From Acidobacteriota bacterium (lineage in GTDB: Bacteria > Acidobacteriota > Blastocatellia > Pyrinomonadales > Pyrinomonadaceae): a DNA stretch of 64,000 nucleotides. Shown piece by piece: positions 44,014 through 53,267 of this stretch. The stretch is from positions 284,197 to 348,196 of the forward strand of contig JAIVJV010000012.1 of NCBI GenBank assembly GCA_020199835.1, given 5' to 3'. The notes beneath the pieces were generated by a model. It was not told the DNA's origin, searched no databases, and saw nothing but the letters and a program-made list of their open reading frames with translations. A program made the translations under genes and the position numbers. Position 1 is the first letter of the stretch. Every line of letters starts with the position of its first letter.

Positions 44014-45612
44014 TCAGGAGAGATCGATCGGTTGGGCTGAGATTACCTGCGCCAATTCGCGCAACGATTGTAGCGTCTCTTTGGTCACCGGCGCATCAAC
44101 TTCTATCAGCGCCATCGCTTCGCCGCCGCGTTCACGACGGCCGAGGTGGAAGCGGCTGATGTTCACGCCGCGTTCGCCGAGGATGGTGCCCACTTGTCCG
44201 ATCACGCCCGGCACGTCACGATTGCGCATCACCAGCATGTGACCCTGTGGCGTGGCTTCGAGATAGAAACCGTCGATTTCGGTGATGCGGCCTTCGCGTC
44301 GCTGTTGACCGTAGCCGAAGAGCGTACCGGCCAAACTGCGCGTTGATTGTTCCGCGGAGATTTCGGTGCGAATCGCCGGCGCCATGTCGCCACTCGTGCG
44401 GACGTAAGTCGTCGTTACTTTGATCCCGCGCTCTTCAGCGATCAGAAACGCATTCACGACGTTCACACGCGCACTGACGTCGCGCAGAAGTCCCGCGAGG
44501 AACGCGCGCGTTACCGGTGTCGCATCGACTTCAACGATCTCACCCGCAAACTCGAGGCGTACTTCGCTCACAGGTTTATCGACGAGTTGCGCCTGAAAAC
44601 GTCCGAGACTTTCAGCCAGCAGAACGTACGGCTGAAGCAGACTCAACTCTTTCATACCGACCGCGGGCACGTTGACCGCGCCGCGCAATGCACCCGTTAG
44701 TAAAAAGTCACGCATCTGCTCGGCGACTGTGAACGCGACTCCCTCCTGCGCTTCCGTAGTCGAGGCGCCGAGATGCGGCGTAACGATTACCTGGTCCAGG
44801 TTCAGCAACGGATTATCGGGTGCGGGGGGTTCTTCCGAGAACACATCGAACGCCGCGCCCGCGATCGTTCCGTTGCCGATCGCTTCACATAACGCAGCTT
44901 CATCGACCAGCCCGCCGCGCGCGCAGTTAATGATCCGGGCGCCCTTTTTCATCTTCGCAAACACTTCGCGATCGATCAGGCCACGCGTTTCGGCGGTCAG
45001 AGGCGTGTGCACCGTGAGAAAATCGGCGCGTGCATAGACCTCATTCAACGGCGCCAGCTCGATCTCCAGATCCCGGGCCTGTTCCGGCGCGATGAAAGGA
45101 TCGTAGGCAACGATCAGCATGCCCATCGCGCGCGCACGCGAGGCCACGACACGTCCAATACGGCCCAACCCGACGATCCCGAGCGTTTTGCCCTGAAGCT
45201 CGACGCCGATGAATTTCTTTCGTTCCCAGCGGCCCGCTTTCAAACTGCTATTGGCTTGCGGAATCGAGCGCGCGAGGGAGATGAGTAAAGCGATCGTGTG
45301 TTCGGCCGTGGTGATTGTGTTGCCATCCGGCGCGTTCATGACCACGATGCCGCGAATCGTCGCCGCCGCAACGTCGATGTTGTCCACGCCGACGCCCGCG
45401 CGACCTATTACGCGCAAACTATTCGCACTGGCCAACAGATCTGCCGTCACCTTGGTTTCACTACGAACTATTAAACCTTCGGAGTTCTGTAGCGCCTCGA
45501 CCAACGCCGGTCCAGTTAGACCAGTCTGCTTTTCAACGGTAAAACCCGCCGCGCGCAACGGCTCCAAACCACTGTCGCTCACATCGTCAGCTACAAAAAT
45601 CTTCATGGACAT
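44014..45612 (-). CDS. serA: D-3-phosphoglycerate dehydrogenase
   Basis: A 532-residue long-form PGDH, catalysing the first step of serine synthesis with NAD+. The substrate and nucleotide domains show 'VIGRAGVGVDNIDVAAAT', 'LGIVGLGRIGRVVASRARAM' and the catalytic His in 'QVIVTPHLGASTTEAQ'; an intervening ASB domain (about 320-450) and a C-terminal ACT domain ('MLVMRNRDVPGVIGQVGTIL') follow, for serine feedback. Start at 45612 or two codons later (MKIFVADD). The subtilase/MBL pair follows at 21 bases, probably by readthrough from this housekeeping promoter. Confidence 0.95.
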   Translation of the reverse strand: MSMKIFVADDVSDSGLEPLRAAGFTVEKQTGLTGPALVEALQNSEGLIVRSETKVTADLLASANSLRVIGRAGVGVDNIDVAAATIRGIVVMNAPDGNTITTAEHTIALLISLARSIPQANSSLKAGRWERKKFIGVELQGKTLGIVGLGRIGRVVASRARAMGMLIVAYDPFIAPEQARDLEIELAPLNEVYARADFLTVHTPLTAETRGLIDREVFAKMKKGARIINCARGGLVDEAALCEAIGNGTIAGAAFDVFSEEPPAPDNPLLNLDQVIVTPHLGASTTEAQEGVAFTVAEQMRDFLLTGALRGAVNVPAVGMKELSLLQPYVLLAESLGRFQAQLVDKPVSEVRLEFAGEIVEVDATPVTRAFLAGLLRDVSARVNVVNAFLIAEERGIKVTTTYVRTSGDMAPAIRTEISAEQSTRSLAGTLFGYGQQRREGRITEIDGFYLEATPQGHMLVMRNRDVPGVIGQVGTILGERGVNISRFHLGRRERGGEAMALIEVDAPVTKETLQSLRELAQVISAQPIDLS

Positions 45613-45703
45613 CGTTTGCTGCTTTCACACACTCGCGAAGATCTAATTTGCTTGCCAGTAAAAAGGCCGTATGGTAACAGATACCGCTTGGAGGAGATAA
45701 CTG

Positions 45704-46708
45704 ATGGAGATTCTTGTCTACCGGAGCAGTGAACGTAAGATCACGGAAGGCGTGCCGGTCGAACAACTCCCGGAGCTTTTGCAGGACCAGTCAGCCGTCA
45801 TCTGGGTCGACATGGAGTCGCCGACTGAGGCCGACGAACAAGTGCTGCTCGACGTCTTCAATTTCCATCCGTTAACTGTCGAAGACTGCCGTGAGAATCG
45901 ACACTATCCGAAGGTCGAGGAGTTTCCCGGTTATATCTATTTCATCGTCCACGGCGTGACCAGCGACACGAGCCCCGATCGTTTCAACACAATCGAACTG
46001 GACGGCTTTCTCGGCAGCAACTACGTGATCACTTATCACCACGCTTCGTTTCGGAGTATTCATAACGTCAGGCAACTGCTGCGCACGAGTCCGATCGCCT
46101 GTCAGCGTGGCCCAGCATTTTTGCTGCACCAGATACTGGACCAGGTGGTTGATTACTACTCTCCAGTGCTGGACGACTTTGACGACCGGATCGACCAGTT
46201 GGAACACGAGATCTTCACGCTCAAGCAGCCCAATAATGCGATCCTCGCCCAGATCATGGATCTCAAACGCAGCGTGCTGCGGCTGCGCCGGATTTCAACC
46301 AAGCAGATGGACATCCTGCTGCGGATGAGCCGTGGTGAGTTTGACTTGATACCGGATGAGATGCGGCCGTTTTATCGAGATGTTTACGATCATCTCGTGC
46401 GCGTGGTGGATTTGTCTGAGAGTTATCGCGACCTGATCAGCGGATCTCTGGAAGCTTATCTGTCGGTGGTCTCGAACCGGATGAACGAGATCATGAAAGT
46501 GTTGACGATCTTCTCGGCGATCATGCTTCCGTTGACGTTCATCGCCGGCGTTTACGGCATGAACTTCGACAACATGCCTGAGCTGCGTTCGCGTTACGGA
46601 TACTACGGCACGTTAGGCGTGATGTTTGTGGTAGCCGTGGGAATGCTGATCTTTTTCTGGAGACGTGGCTGGCTGGGCCGTGGAGATCGCGAAACGCCGG
46701 AAGGCTAG
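45704..46708 (+). CDS. corA: Magnesium/cobalt transporter CorA
   Basis: A 334-residue CorA/Mrs2-type pentameric channel. The signature GMN sits in 'GVYGMNFDNMPE' after the first of two C-terminal transmembrane helices (about 275-297 and 310-328); the long cytoplasmic domain includes 'FNFHPLTVEDCRENRHYPKVEEFPGY', typical of the family. It mediates Mg2+ uptake down the electrical gradient. A strong GGAGGAG lies before the ATG. Its stop codon overlaps the end of a small acidic gene on the opposite strand. Confidence 0.95.
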   Translation: MEILVYRSSERKITEGVPVEQLPELLQDQSAVIWVDMESPTEADEQVLLDVFNFHPLTVEDCRENRHYPKVEEFPGYIYFIVHGVTSDTSPDRFNTIELDGFLGSNYVITYHHASFRSIHNVRQLLRTSPIACQRGPAFLLHQILDQVVDYYSPVLDDFDDRIDQLEHEIFTLKQPNNAILAQIMDLKRSVLRLRRISTKQMDILLRMSRGEFDLIPDEMRPFYRDVYDHLVRVVDLSESYRDLISGSLEAYLSVVSNRMNEIMKVLTIFSAIMLPLTFIAGVYGMNFDNMPELRSRYGYYGTLGVMFVVAVGMLIFFWRRGWLGRGDRETPEG

Positions 46709-46872
46709 ATTGGATCCGCGTCCTTCAGATCCTCTTCATCATCAAAGGCGCCATCCGGACTTGGACCATCACTGTCATCCGTATCATCTGTGTCCAAAGA
46801 CGTCTCGTCTTCGAGATCGTTCAGAGTTTCTTTACTCGTCGCGTCTTCTTGTCTCTTTTTGATCGTGTCCAC
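46705..46872 (-). CDS. Small acidic protein
   Basis: A 55-residue open frame beginning with GTG at 46872, just after a GGAGGT ribosome binding site that overlaps the pgpA stop codon. The product has a short basic start (DTIKKRQED) and is then extremely Asp/Glu rich (DDTDDSDGPSPDGAFDDEEDL), so it is certainly disordered. Placement 3 bases behind pgpA with that site suggests it is translated as the last gene of the operon. It overlaps the last 4 bases of corA on the other strand. Function unknown; a metal-buffering or protein-binding role is only a thought. Confidence 0.6.
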   Translation of the reverse strand: MDTIKKRQEDATSKETLNDLEDETSLDTDDTDDSDGPSPDGAFDDEEDLKDADPI

Positions 46873-46875
46873 TCT

Positions 46876-47421
46876 TTACCTCCAAATAAACATTACCAGC
46901 GACGTACCCACGGCCGCATAAACCCCGGCCATGAGGTCGTCAGCCATTATGCCCAAACCGCTGCGTAACTTTTCAAACCGTCGCGCAGGGTAAGGTTTGA
47001 AGATGTCAAATAGACGAAAAAGAGTAAACGAAACCATGATCCCCAACTTCGGTAACGCGGTCGCAAACAAGCTCAACGGCAGCAACGCGATCATCTGCCC
47101 TGCGACCTCATCAACCACCACTTTCCCCGGATCTTTCACCCGCAGAATCCGTTCAGTTCGCGTCGCCGCCCAAATACCGGACCACGTGAGGACCACAAGT
47201 GCGACCGCTTGCAGCGGCAAAGATCCAAGCAAAAGAAAAATGCCAACGCCGACGAGCGATCCAAACGTGCCCGGCATCAACGGCAGATAACCAACGCCCC
47301 ATGTCGAAATCGCGAGCGCTAGATAATCGAGACCGCTGCGCGTGTGTTTCGGCGCCGGAATCGCAGCGGCAGGTACCGCTACTGTTGAATTCAACTCGTC
47401 GCTGGATTCTTTCAGTGACAA
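46876..47421 (-). CDS. pgpA: Phosphatidylglycerophosphatase A
   Basis: A 181-residue membrane enzyme that dephosphorylates phosphatidylglycerophosphate. Family features are 'TWGVGYLPLMPGTFGSLVGV', the acidic 'VVVDEVAGQMIALLPL' and 'FRLFDIFKPYPARRFEKLRSGLGIMADDLMAG', with conserved Asp residues that bind Mg2+. Three to four hydrophobic helices. The N-terminal 25 residues are a variable Ala/Pro-rich extension. It starts 2 bases after rimO in the same operon. Confidence 0.94.
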   Translation of the reverse strand: MSLKESSDELNSTVAVPAAAIPAPKHTRSGLDYLALAISTWGVGYLPLMPGTFGSLVGVGIFLLLGSLPLQAVALVVLTWSGIWAATRTERILRVKDPGKVVVDEVAGQMIALLPLSLFATALPKLGIMVSFTLFRLFDIFKPYPARRFEKLRSGLGIMADDLMAGVYAAVGTSLVMFIWR

Positions 47422-47423
47422 GG

Positions 47424-48776
47424 TCAGGCTGAAATCCTTCCAATCAGATCGTACTCATGCGCCTCAGTGATCTCGACGTTCACGAAATCTCCGGGCGCAG
47501 GCAGCACACCATCGGGCACGTCGTTGATCAGCACGCAACCATCAATGTCCGGCGCCTGCGTTTCCATTCTTGCCTGCCACAACAGCTCACTCTCTTTCGA
47601 CTCGCCTTCAAACAACACGCGCACGGTTTCGCCGACACGCTGTTTGTTGCGCCGGCGTGAAATCCGCGCCTGCTCTTTCATCAGCGCCGTGCGACGGCGG
47701 CCCGCAGTCCGGCCGGGAACTTTGTTCGCCAGATCAAACGCCTGTGTGCCTTCCTCGTCCGAATAGGTAAACACTCCAACGCGATCGAACTCCACTGTCT
47801 TGATGAACCCGAGCAGCTCCTTGAAGTCTTCTTCCGTTTCACCCGGAAAGCCCGAAATGAACGTCGTTCGCACCGCGATGCCGGGAACGCGCTGTCGCAC
47901 GCGTTCGATCAAACGTTCGAGACTCTTGCGATTGCCGCCGCGTTTCATGAGTTTCAAAACGTTCTGCGACGCGTGTTGCAACGGCATGTCGAGATATTTC
48001 ACCGCGCGCGGCTCTTCCGCTATAGCGTCGAGAAACGCGTCGCTGATGTGCGTCGGATAGGTGTACATCACGCGCACCCACTCGATGCCGTCAACGTGCG
48101 CGAGTTCGCGCAGCAATCGCGCGAGCGCGTCGTGCTTGCCGAGATCTTCACCGTAACGCGAAGAGTCCTGGGCCACAAGGATGATCTCTTTAACGCCTTC
48201 TTCGGCGAGTTGATGTGCTTCGGCGACGATCGAACCGAAACGGCGGCTGCGGAAGTGCCCGCGCATCTGCGGAATGAAACAGAAGGCACAGGGGCGATCG
48301 CAGCCTTCAGCGATCTTCACAAACGCGTAATGCGAAGGCGTCGCGAGTACGCGTGGGGTCGATTCGTCGTAAAGGTAGGTCGCGCTTTGATTGCCGAGCT
48401 GGACCACCGGCAGACTCCGTGTATTCGTTTTGGGGTCGCAAACGGTCAGGATGTCGTTGATCTGGTTGGTGCCGATGAACGCATCGACTTCCGGCATTTC
48501 TGCTTTCAGTTCGTCGCGATAACGCTCGACCAGACAGCCGGCAACGATGAGTCGTTTCGCGTGGCCTTCGGTTTTTAGACGCGCCGCTTCGAGAATCGCA
48601 TCGATCGATTCTTTCTTTGCTGAATCGATAAATCCGCAAGTGTTGACGACGACGGTTTCCGCGTCGGCCGCGTCAGACGTGATCTCGTAGCCATTCTGTT
48701 TCAGGTGGCCCATCATCACTTCGCTATCGACGAGGTTTTTGGGACACCCCAGACTTACAAAGCCAACTTTTTTCAT
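47424..48776 (-). CDS. rimO: Ribosomal protein S12 methylthiotransferase
   Basis: A 450-residue radical-SAM enzyme that methylthiolates Asp of ribosomal protein S12. The UPF0004 domain has three cluster-binding cysteines ('VSLGCPKNLVDSE', 'VNTCGFID', 'IVAGCLVERY'); the radical SAM motif CxxxCxxC is in 'EGCDRPCAFCFIPQ'; a TRAM domain ends the protein ('VLINDVPDGVLPAPGDFVNVEI'). The motif set distinguishes RimO from MiaB. Its ATG overlaps the stop of the transglutaminase gene (ATGA). Confidence 0.95.
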   Translation of the reverse strand: MKKVGFVSLGCPKNLVDSEVMMGHLKQNGYEITSDAADAETVVVNTCGFIDSAKKESIDAILEAARLKTEGHAKRLIVAGCLVERYRDELKAEMPEVDAFIGTNQINDILTVCDPKTNTRSLPVVQLGNQSATYLYDESTPRVLATPSHYAFVKIAEGCDRPCAFCFIPQMRGHFRSRRFGSIVAEAHQLAEEGVKEIILVAQDSSRYGEDLGKHDALARLLRELAHVDGIEWVRVMYTYPTHISDAFLDAIAEEPRAVKYLDMPLQHASQNVLKLMKRGGNRKSLERLIERVRQRVPGIAVRTTFISGFPGETEEDFKELLGFIKTVEFDRVGVFTYSDEEGTQAFDLANKVPGRTAGRRRTALMKEQARISRRRNKQRVGETVRVLFEGESKESELLWQARMETQAPDIDGCVLINDVPDGVLPAPGDFVNVEITEAHEYDLIGRISA

Positions 48777-50911
48777 TCTTGTTCTAGAGTCAACAACGCG
48801 CGCTCGACCTCTCGCTGCTCTGACGCAGAGAGGCGCTCCCCACCGTATCTCACACGGTTGTACGCGCGCGTGATGACGAGCGCATCGCTTGATTTCAACC
48901 GGCCCGCAAACTCGAGTGGCGTTTGATGCTTATCGCGCGCGACGCCGCGCTGCTCCATTACCTGCAATAATTTCTTGTAAAACTGAACGTTTGAGTAGGT
49001 GCGGCTCTCTTCAAGCGAACGCCCCGAGCCACGACCTTGAATGAATTCCCAGATTCGTTTGCCAAACAGCAGAACCGTGACGCCGATCAGCAACACGATC
49101 GCTGCGATCAAGAACGCGACGACGTTCGTTGTCAGTAAACCTTTGATTGTCGCCAACAATCGCGAACCCGTGCGGCCGTAATCGGAGACCTGGTTGTGTA
49201 GCGACGTCGCAAGTGAGCGTTGCTCCTGTTTGTCGTAACCAACGACGTATTGAAACCACAACAGCTCCAGCGCCTCGGCGTATTCTTGCAACTGCGCTTT
49301 GAGACCGGTGTGCTGTGGAACCACGCGTCCGGCCGAAGGCGTTGGATCGAACGTGACCCACGACCGAGTTTCCGGAAAATAGACCTCGACCCACGAGTGC
49401 GCATCGCTTTGGCGAACCGTGTACGCGCCCGCGGTTTCGTTGTATTCACCCGGTAAGAAGCCGTTCACGACGCGTGCGGCAATGCCATGCGTTCGCAACA
49501 GTACGACCATCGCCGTCGCGAAGTATTCACAGTGGCCCGCTTTGATGTTGAATAAAAAGTCAGACAACGGATCTGGACCACTGGCTTTCATGTCCAGGGA
49601 ATATCCGTAGTCTCTTTGCAGTTGCCACTCGATAGCTTTCGCAGCCTCGTAACGAGTGCGCGCCTGGGCTTCGAGAATCATTGTGCGCGTGAGCGCGACG
49701 ATGCGGGGATCGAGTGTTTCAGGCAGTTGCAGGTAACGATCAAACGCTGGCGAGTAGGGCCGCATGTCGCGACGCAGTTCGTCGGCTGCCGGCTCGTGCG
49801 TATCGGAGATCGCCTTGTACATGATTCGTTCGAAGTCATGTCGCCGCGATTGGATCGAACCTTCGCCGTCAACGCGAACGAACGGCAGATCACCTTGCAC
49901 CGCCACCGCGCGAGGCGCGGCAAAGAGCACGGGTGACTCGAGCGGTTCGAGAAAAAATGTTTGAGTCGTCAGCTTGTGCAGCGACTCGGTCGTGCCCAAC
50001 TGAAAGAAACCTGCGCGTTCGACGACTGGTTCGGGACGGCGCGCGTCCGCCGATTTCTTCCACGAGATGCCGGTGAACTCGTCGAGGGCCACGCCGCGCC
50101 AGCGCAACCCGCGCGCAGGTTCAGCACTGTCGATGCGCACGCGCATGACGAGGCCGTCGTCCTGTTTGAGTGTGCCGATCTGACCGAGCGTTACGTTTTC
50201 CGAGAAGCCGATGAAATTTGTGAGTCCGCCGCCGCTGCGCGTCAGAGCCGCAGCCCCGGAACGCGGTGCGATCAGGAACAACGGCAGCGCGAACACGAAG
50301 ATCAAAACGAGCAATGCGAGTGCGACCGCCGGCAGGCGCGCGGCTTCAGTGGTGCGCCACGAGCGTCGATCTTTTTTGAAGACGCGCGAATCGGGTGGAA
50401 CCAGCAAGCGCGTTTCAGTGTGACGCAGCGAGCGGCGCGCCTTTTGGATTTCGAATGCGGTGACGGCCGAGAGCCCGCACAACAGGTACAGCGTTAAGGT
50501 GCCGAGAAAAACCGGACTGAAACTCAATCCTGCCGCGAGGAGCACTTCGAAGAATGAGATCAGGTAGAGAAAGACCCAGTCGCGATCCTTTTTGATCTGC
50601 AACAACTTCACTGCCGACAGGAAAACGATCAGATGCGCGAGAGCCGTTACGCCGAGACGTTCGACGGGTTCGCCCAGCGTTTTTTGGTAATGCCAGTCGA
50701 GATAAAAAAGCGGGATCGAAAGCAGGACGATCGCGAGGCCGTAACGCTCGGGCAGTTGCCAGCGCGTGCCCTCCAGTTTCCAGCTCACGATCATCACGGC
50801 GAGAAACGCGAGCGCGAGGCCGATGTCGAGCCCTCCCGCCAACACGAGCGCCAGCATGGCAACGCCGATCATGGCGTAGGAGAAGGCTCGAAAGTAACTC
50901 AGAAATTTCAT
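48773..50911 (-). CDS. TgpA-like transglutaminase membrane protein
   Basis: A 712-residue inner-membrane protein with a DUF3488-type N-terminal bundle of about six helices (residues 10-215), a periplasmic transglutaminase-like domain and a final helix (near 590-610) with a cytoplasmic DUF4129-like tail. The catalytic triad is Cys near 459 in 'KAGHCEYFATAMVVLL', His in 'SDAHSWVEVYFPE' and Asp in 'VTFDPTPSAG'. TgpA is essential in Pseudomonas, with its substrate still unclear. It begins 14 bases after the glutaminyl-cyclase-like gene, placing both in one operon. Confidence 0.92.
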   Translation of the reverse strand: MKFLSYFRAFSYAMIGVAMLALVLAGGLDIGLALAFLAVMIVSWKLEGTRWQLPERYGLAIVLLSIPLFYLDWHYQKTLGEPVERLGVTALAHLIVFLSAVKLLQIKKDRDWVFLYLISFFEVLLAAGLSFSPVFLGTLTLYLLCGLSAVTAFEIQKARRSLRHTETRLLVPPDSRVFKKDRRSWRTTEAARLPAVALALLVLIFVFALPLFLIAPRSGAAALTRSGGGLTNFIGFSENVTLGQIGTLKQDDGLVMRVRIDSAEPARGLRWRGVALDEFTGISWKKSADARRPEPVVERAGFFQLGTTESLHKLTTQTFFLEPLESPVLFAAPRAVAVQGDLPFVRVDGEGSIQSRRHDFERIMYKAISDTHEPAADELRRDMRPYSPAFDRYLQLPETLDPRIVALTRTMILEAQARTRYEAAKAIEWQLQRDYGYSLDMKASGPDPLSDFLFNIKAGHCEYFATAMVVLLRTHGIAARVVNGFLPGEYNETAGAYTVRQSDAHSWVEVYFPETRSWVTFDPTPSAGRVVPQHTGLKAQLQEYAEALELLWFQYVVGYDKQEQRSLATSLHNQVSDYGRTGSRLLATIKGLLTTNVVAFLIAAIVLLIGVTVLLFGKRIWEFIQGRGSGRSLEESRTYSNVQFYKKLLQVMEQRGVARDKHQTPLEFAGRLKSSDALVITRAYNRVRYGGERLSASEQREVERALLTLEQE

Positions 50912-50925
50912 TTGCGTTCTATTGC

Positions 50926-51750
50926 TTACGACTTCGGCTTGATCTGGATCTCAAAGAGACGCGGCCAAAGCTTACCGGTGACGAAAAGCCGTTTCGCGGT
51001 CTGATCGTAAGCGATGCCGTTCAGCACGGCTTCCGGATCGTCCACGTCGCCGGGCGGCAGCAAACCCGTCAAATCGATCCAGCCGGTCACACGGCCGGTT
51101 TGGGCATCGATGGTCACTATACGCTGGTCGTGCCAGATGTTGGCGTAGATCTCGCCGTTGACGTACTCGAGTTCGTTCAGCTCGTTAACCGGTCTATTTC
51201 CGTCGAGTACTGCGATGGTTTTTGTGACGCGAAAGCTGTCTGGATCGATAAATTTGAGGCGATTACTGCCGTCGCTGATGATGAGCGAGCGACCGTCGCT
51301 GGTGAGGCCCCACCCTTCGCCGGTGTAATCAAACCTGCCGATCTGTTCCATTTTTTGGGGGTCGTAAATAAAGCCGATGCCGTGTTGCCAGGTCAGTTGG
51401 TAGATTTTGCCGTTGAGAAGCGTAATGCCTTCCGCGAAAAAAGGTTCGGGCACGTCGACTTTCTTTAAGACTTTGCCGGTTTGCGGCTCGACCAGTCGCA
51501 GACTCGAGCGGCCTTCCTGGCCGGTGCTTTCGTAGAGTTTGCCGTCGAAGAAGATCAGTCCCTGGGTAAAAGCGCCGGAGTCGTGCGGCCAGATGTTGAC
51601 GACCTCGTACCCGTAATGTGCCGGCGCCGCGTTTGCGGCTGTGTTTGCGGTGTTTGCCGGCAGATTAGCGCCCGCGCCGCCGTTGCATTGGAGACTGACG
51701 AGAGCAAGCGCGAGGACTAACAGGGCTCGGGCTTTGAGAACCGGTGACAT
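50926..51750 (-). CDS. Glutaminyl-peptide cyclotransferase-like lipoprotein
   Basis: A 274-residue exported protein of the bacterial/plant-type glutaminyl cyclase family (beta-propeller), which forms pyroglutamate at N-terminal glutamine. Recognised from 'IWPHDSGAFTQGLIFFDGKLYESTGQEGRSSLR', 'GWGLTSDGRSLIISDGSNRL' and 'ELEYVNGEIYANIWHD'. The start at 51750 gives a signal peptide with lipobox-like SLQC, followed by an Asn/Ala-rich linker ('NTANTAANAAP'). The open frame continues to 51855 but that segment would bury the signal. First gene of the operon with tgpA-like, rimO, pgpA and the small acidic gene. Confidence 0.9.
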   Translation of the reverse strand: MSPVLKARALLVLALALVSLQCNGGAGANLPANTANTAANAAPAHYGYEVVNIWPHDSGAFTQGLIFFDGKLYESTGQEGRSSLRLVEPQTGKVLKKVDVPEPFFAEGITLLNGKIYQLTWQHGIGFIYDPQKMEQIGRFDYTGEGWGLTSDGRSLIISDGSNRLKFIDPDSFRVTKTIAVLDGNRPVNELNELEYVNGEIYANIWHDQRIVTIDAQTGRVTGWIDLTGLLPPGDVDDPEAVLNGIAYDQTAKRLFVTGKLWPRLFEIQIKPKS

Positions 51751-51851
51751 ACAGGCATTTTGCGCGACACCGGGGGAAAAGACAATTTTGATCGGTGTTC
51801 GGGCGATTCCCGTGTGGATCTGTGTCAGATTTTCACGGTCTCGGGCTGACG

Positions 51852-52436
51852 TCACGCGCCGATTCGGCGTCGTTCGAGGTATTCCGCGAGCACTTCGCTG
51901 TGTTCGTCAGACATCTGGCGGGTCTCGACGCCGAGTTGCCATCGCCTGCGCCGCTCTTCCCCGACGCGCTCGTGCGTAACGATCGTCACGACGGCTTCAA
52001 CAAGACCGTTCGGCAGATCTATGCCGACGAGCAGCAGCCTGCCGGCGCGGGACAGTTCGGTGTCGGCGAAGCGCGTGCCGACGAGCGATAACAGCATTCC
52101 GTATTTGCTGATGGCTTCGCAATGGCCGCGGGAAGGCTGGGAATAAGCGGCTTTGCCGACCTGCGTGTCGCCTTCGATTAGCGAGATATTCGCAGGGAGA
52201 TGCGCGTTGAAACGCGGGCCACGTCTGCGGTTCGGAACCCCATTGACGGTCTTCCGTTTGGCTGATTCCGCGGGTTCGCGCTGAAACTTCCCTTGCGGAT
52301 CGAAGCCTTTGAAGACGAATCCGCAATTGTTACAGAGGAGCTTATGCATCCCCACCACGCGCAAAAAGAAGACCGCATCGTCATAATCGCGCTGAAGCCG
52401 TTCGCTGTGACACCGGGGGCACTGCATCCCTGACAT
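51852..52436 (-). CDS. Zinc-ribbon/PilZ domain protein
   Basis: A 194-residue protein. The N terminus is a CxxC...CxxC zinc ribbon (Cys6/Cys9, Cys35/Cys38). From about residue 80 it looks like a PilZ domain: 'NRRRGPRFNAHLPANISL' provides the Arg-x-x-x-Arg cyclic-di-GMP contact and later strands ('GRLLLVGIDLPNGLVEAVVTIVTHERV') fit, but the usual D/N-x-S-x-x-G motif is not clear, the corresponding segment being 'AISKYGMLLSL'. Binding of cyclic di-GMP is therefore possible, not certain. The start could be the fourth codon (52427). It is separated from the glutaminyl cyclase by about 100 bases. Confidence 0.72.
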   Translation of the reverse strand: MSGMQCPRCHSERLQRDYDDAVFFLRVVGMHKLLCNNCGFVFKGFDPQGKFQREPAESAKRKTVNGVPNRRRGPRFNAHLPANISLIEGDTQVGKAAYSQPSRGHCEAISKYGMLLSLVGTRFADTELSRAGRLLLVGIDLPNGLVEAVVTIVTHERVGEERRRRWQLGVETRQMSDEHSEVLAEYLERRRIGA

Positions 52437-52485
52437 TCTACAATGATGTTACGTGTTAAAATCCGCGAAGTTAGAGGCGCTCTCA

Positions 52486-53241
52486 TTGAAGATCCTGCTG
52501 ACGATATGCCTGCTGCTGTTTGCCACCTTCTCGGTTGGCCATGCGCAGCGGCGCGCGAATCGGCACGCGGCGCTGACACGTGCGGAGATTAGGGTGGCGG
52601 AGCGTCGGCTGAGAGAGTTGGGATATTGGACTGGGCAGGTTGATGGCGTTCTTGATACTGCGTCGCAGTCGGCGTTGATCGCGTTTCAGAAATGGGAAGG
52701 ACGGACCGTTGATGGGCGGCTGACGCGTACTGAGCTCGAAGCCATTCGCAATGGTGAATCACCGAAGGCCAGGGATGCCGGTTACGAGCACGTCGAGGTC
52801 GATGTCGAACGGCAGGTGTTGCTACTCATCGACCAGCACGGTGACGTCAGGGTTCTTCCCGTCTCAACCGGCAGCGGAAAGGCATTTATCAGCGACGGCC
52901 AGACCAGCATCGCCTACACACCCCGGGGCCGGTTCGTTGTTTACGACAAGACGTTTGGTTGGGAAGACGGCGCGCCCGGATCGGTTTACTACGCAAACTA
53001 CATCAGCGGCGGAGTCGCAATTCACGGCTACGAGAGCGTTCCGACTCGACCGGCGAGTCATGGCTGCATCCGCATACCGATGTTCGCCGCGCGTGAGGTG
53101 AGCCGGTTGCTGCCGCTGGGAACGATCGTGCTCGTGTATGACAAGGCGTCGTTCGTTTCAGCGAAAGAGTGGGCGGAGAACCCAAAACTCAAGGAAGCCG
53201 CAATGCAGAACGCCGCCGCCCGCGATTACACAAATCAGTAG
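52486..53241 (+). CDS. L,D-transpeptidase with peptidoglycan-binding domain
   Basis: A 251-residue exported YkuD-family enzyme that forms 3-3 cross-links in peptidoglycan or attaches proteins to it. A signal peptide (KILLTICLLLFATFSVGHAQ) is followed by a PG-binding-1 domain ('LRELGYWTGQVDGVLDTASQSALIAFQKW') and the catalytic domain with HGYESVP and the nucleophile Cys in 'PASHGCIRIP'. Start is ambiguous: TTG at 52486 has a GAGGCG site, GTG at 52453 would add eleven residues without one. It stands divergent from the PilZ gene. Confidence 0.9.
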   Translation: MKILLTICLLLFATFSVGHAQRRANRHAALTRAEIRVAERRLRELGYWTGQVDGVLDTASQSALIAFQKWEGRTVDGRLTRTELEAIRNGESPKARDAGYEHVEVDVERQVLLLIDQHGDVRVLPVSTGSGKAFISDGQTSIAYTPRGRFVVYDKTFGWEDGAPGSVYYANYISGGVAIHGYESVPTRPASHGCIRIPMFAAREVSRLLPLGTIVLVYDKASFVSAKEWAENPKLKEAAMQNAAARDYTNQ

Positions 53242-53250
53242 GGGGTAAAC

Positions 53251-53259
53251 TGGTATACT
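53251..53259 (+). promoter_or_regulatory. Possible extended -10 promoter for the nucleotidyltransferase pair
   Basis: TGG followed by TATACT ends 8 bases before the ATG at 53268. This is an extended -10 match (TGnTATACT); no good -35 is seen at the usual distance. A transcript from it would begin at or next to the start codon, so the first gene would be read from a leaderless mRNA. That is an inference from spacing only. Confidence 0.35.
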
Positions 53260-53267
53260 GAGACATC

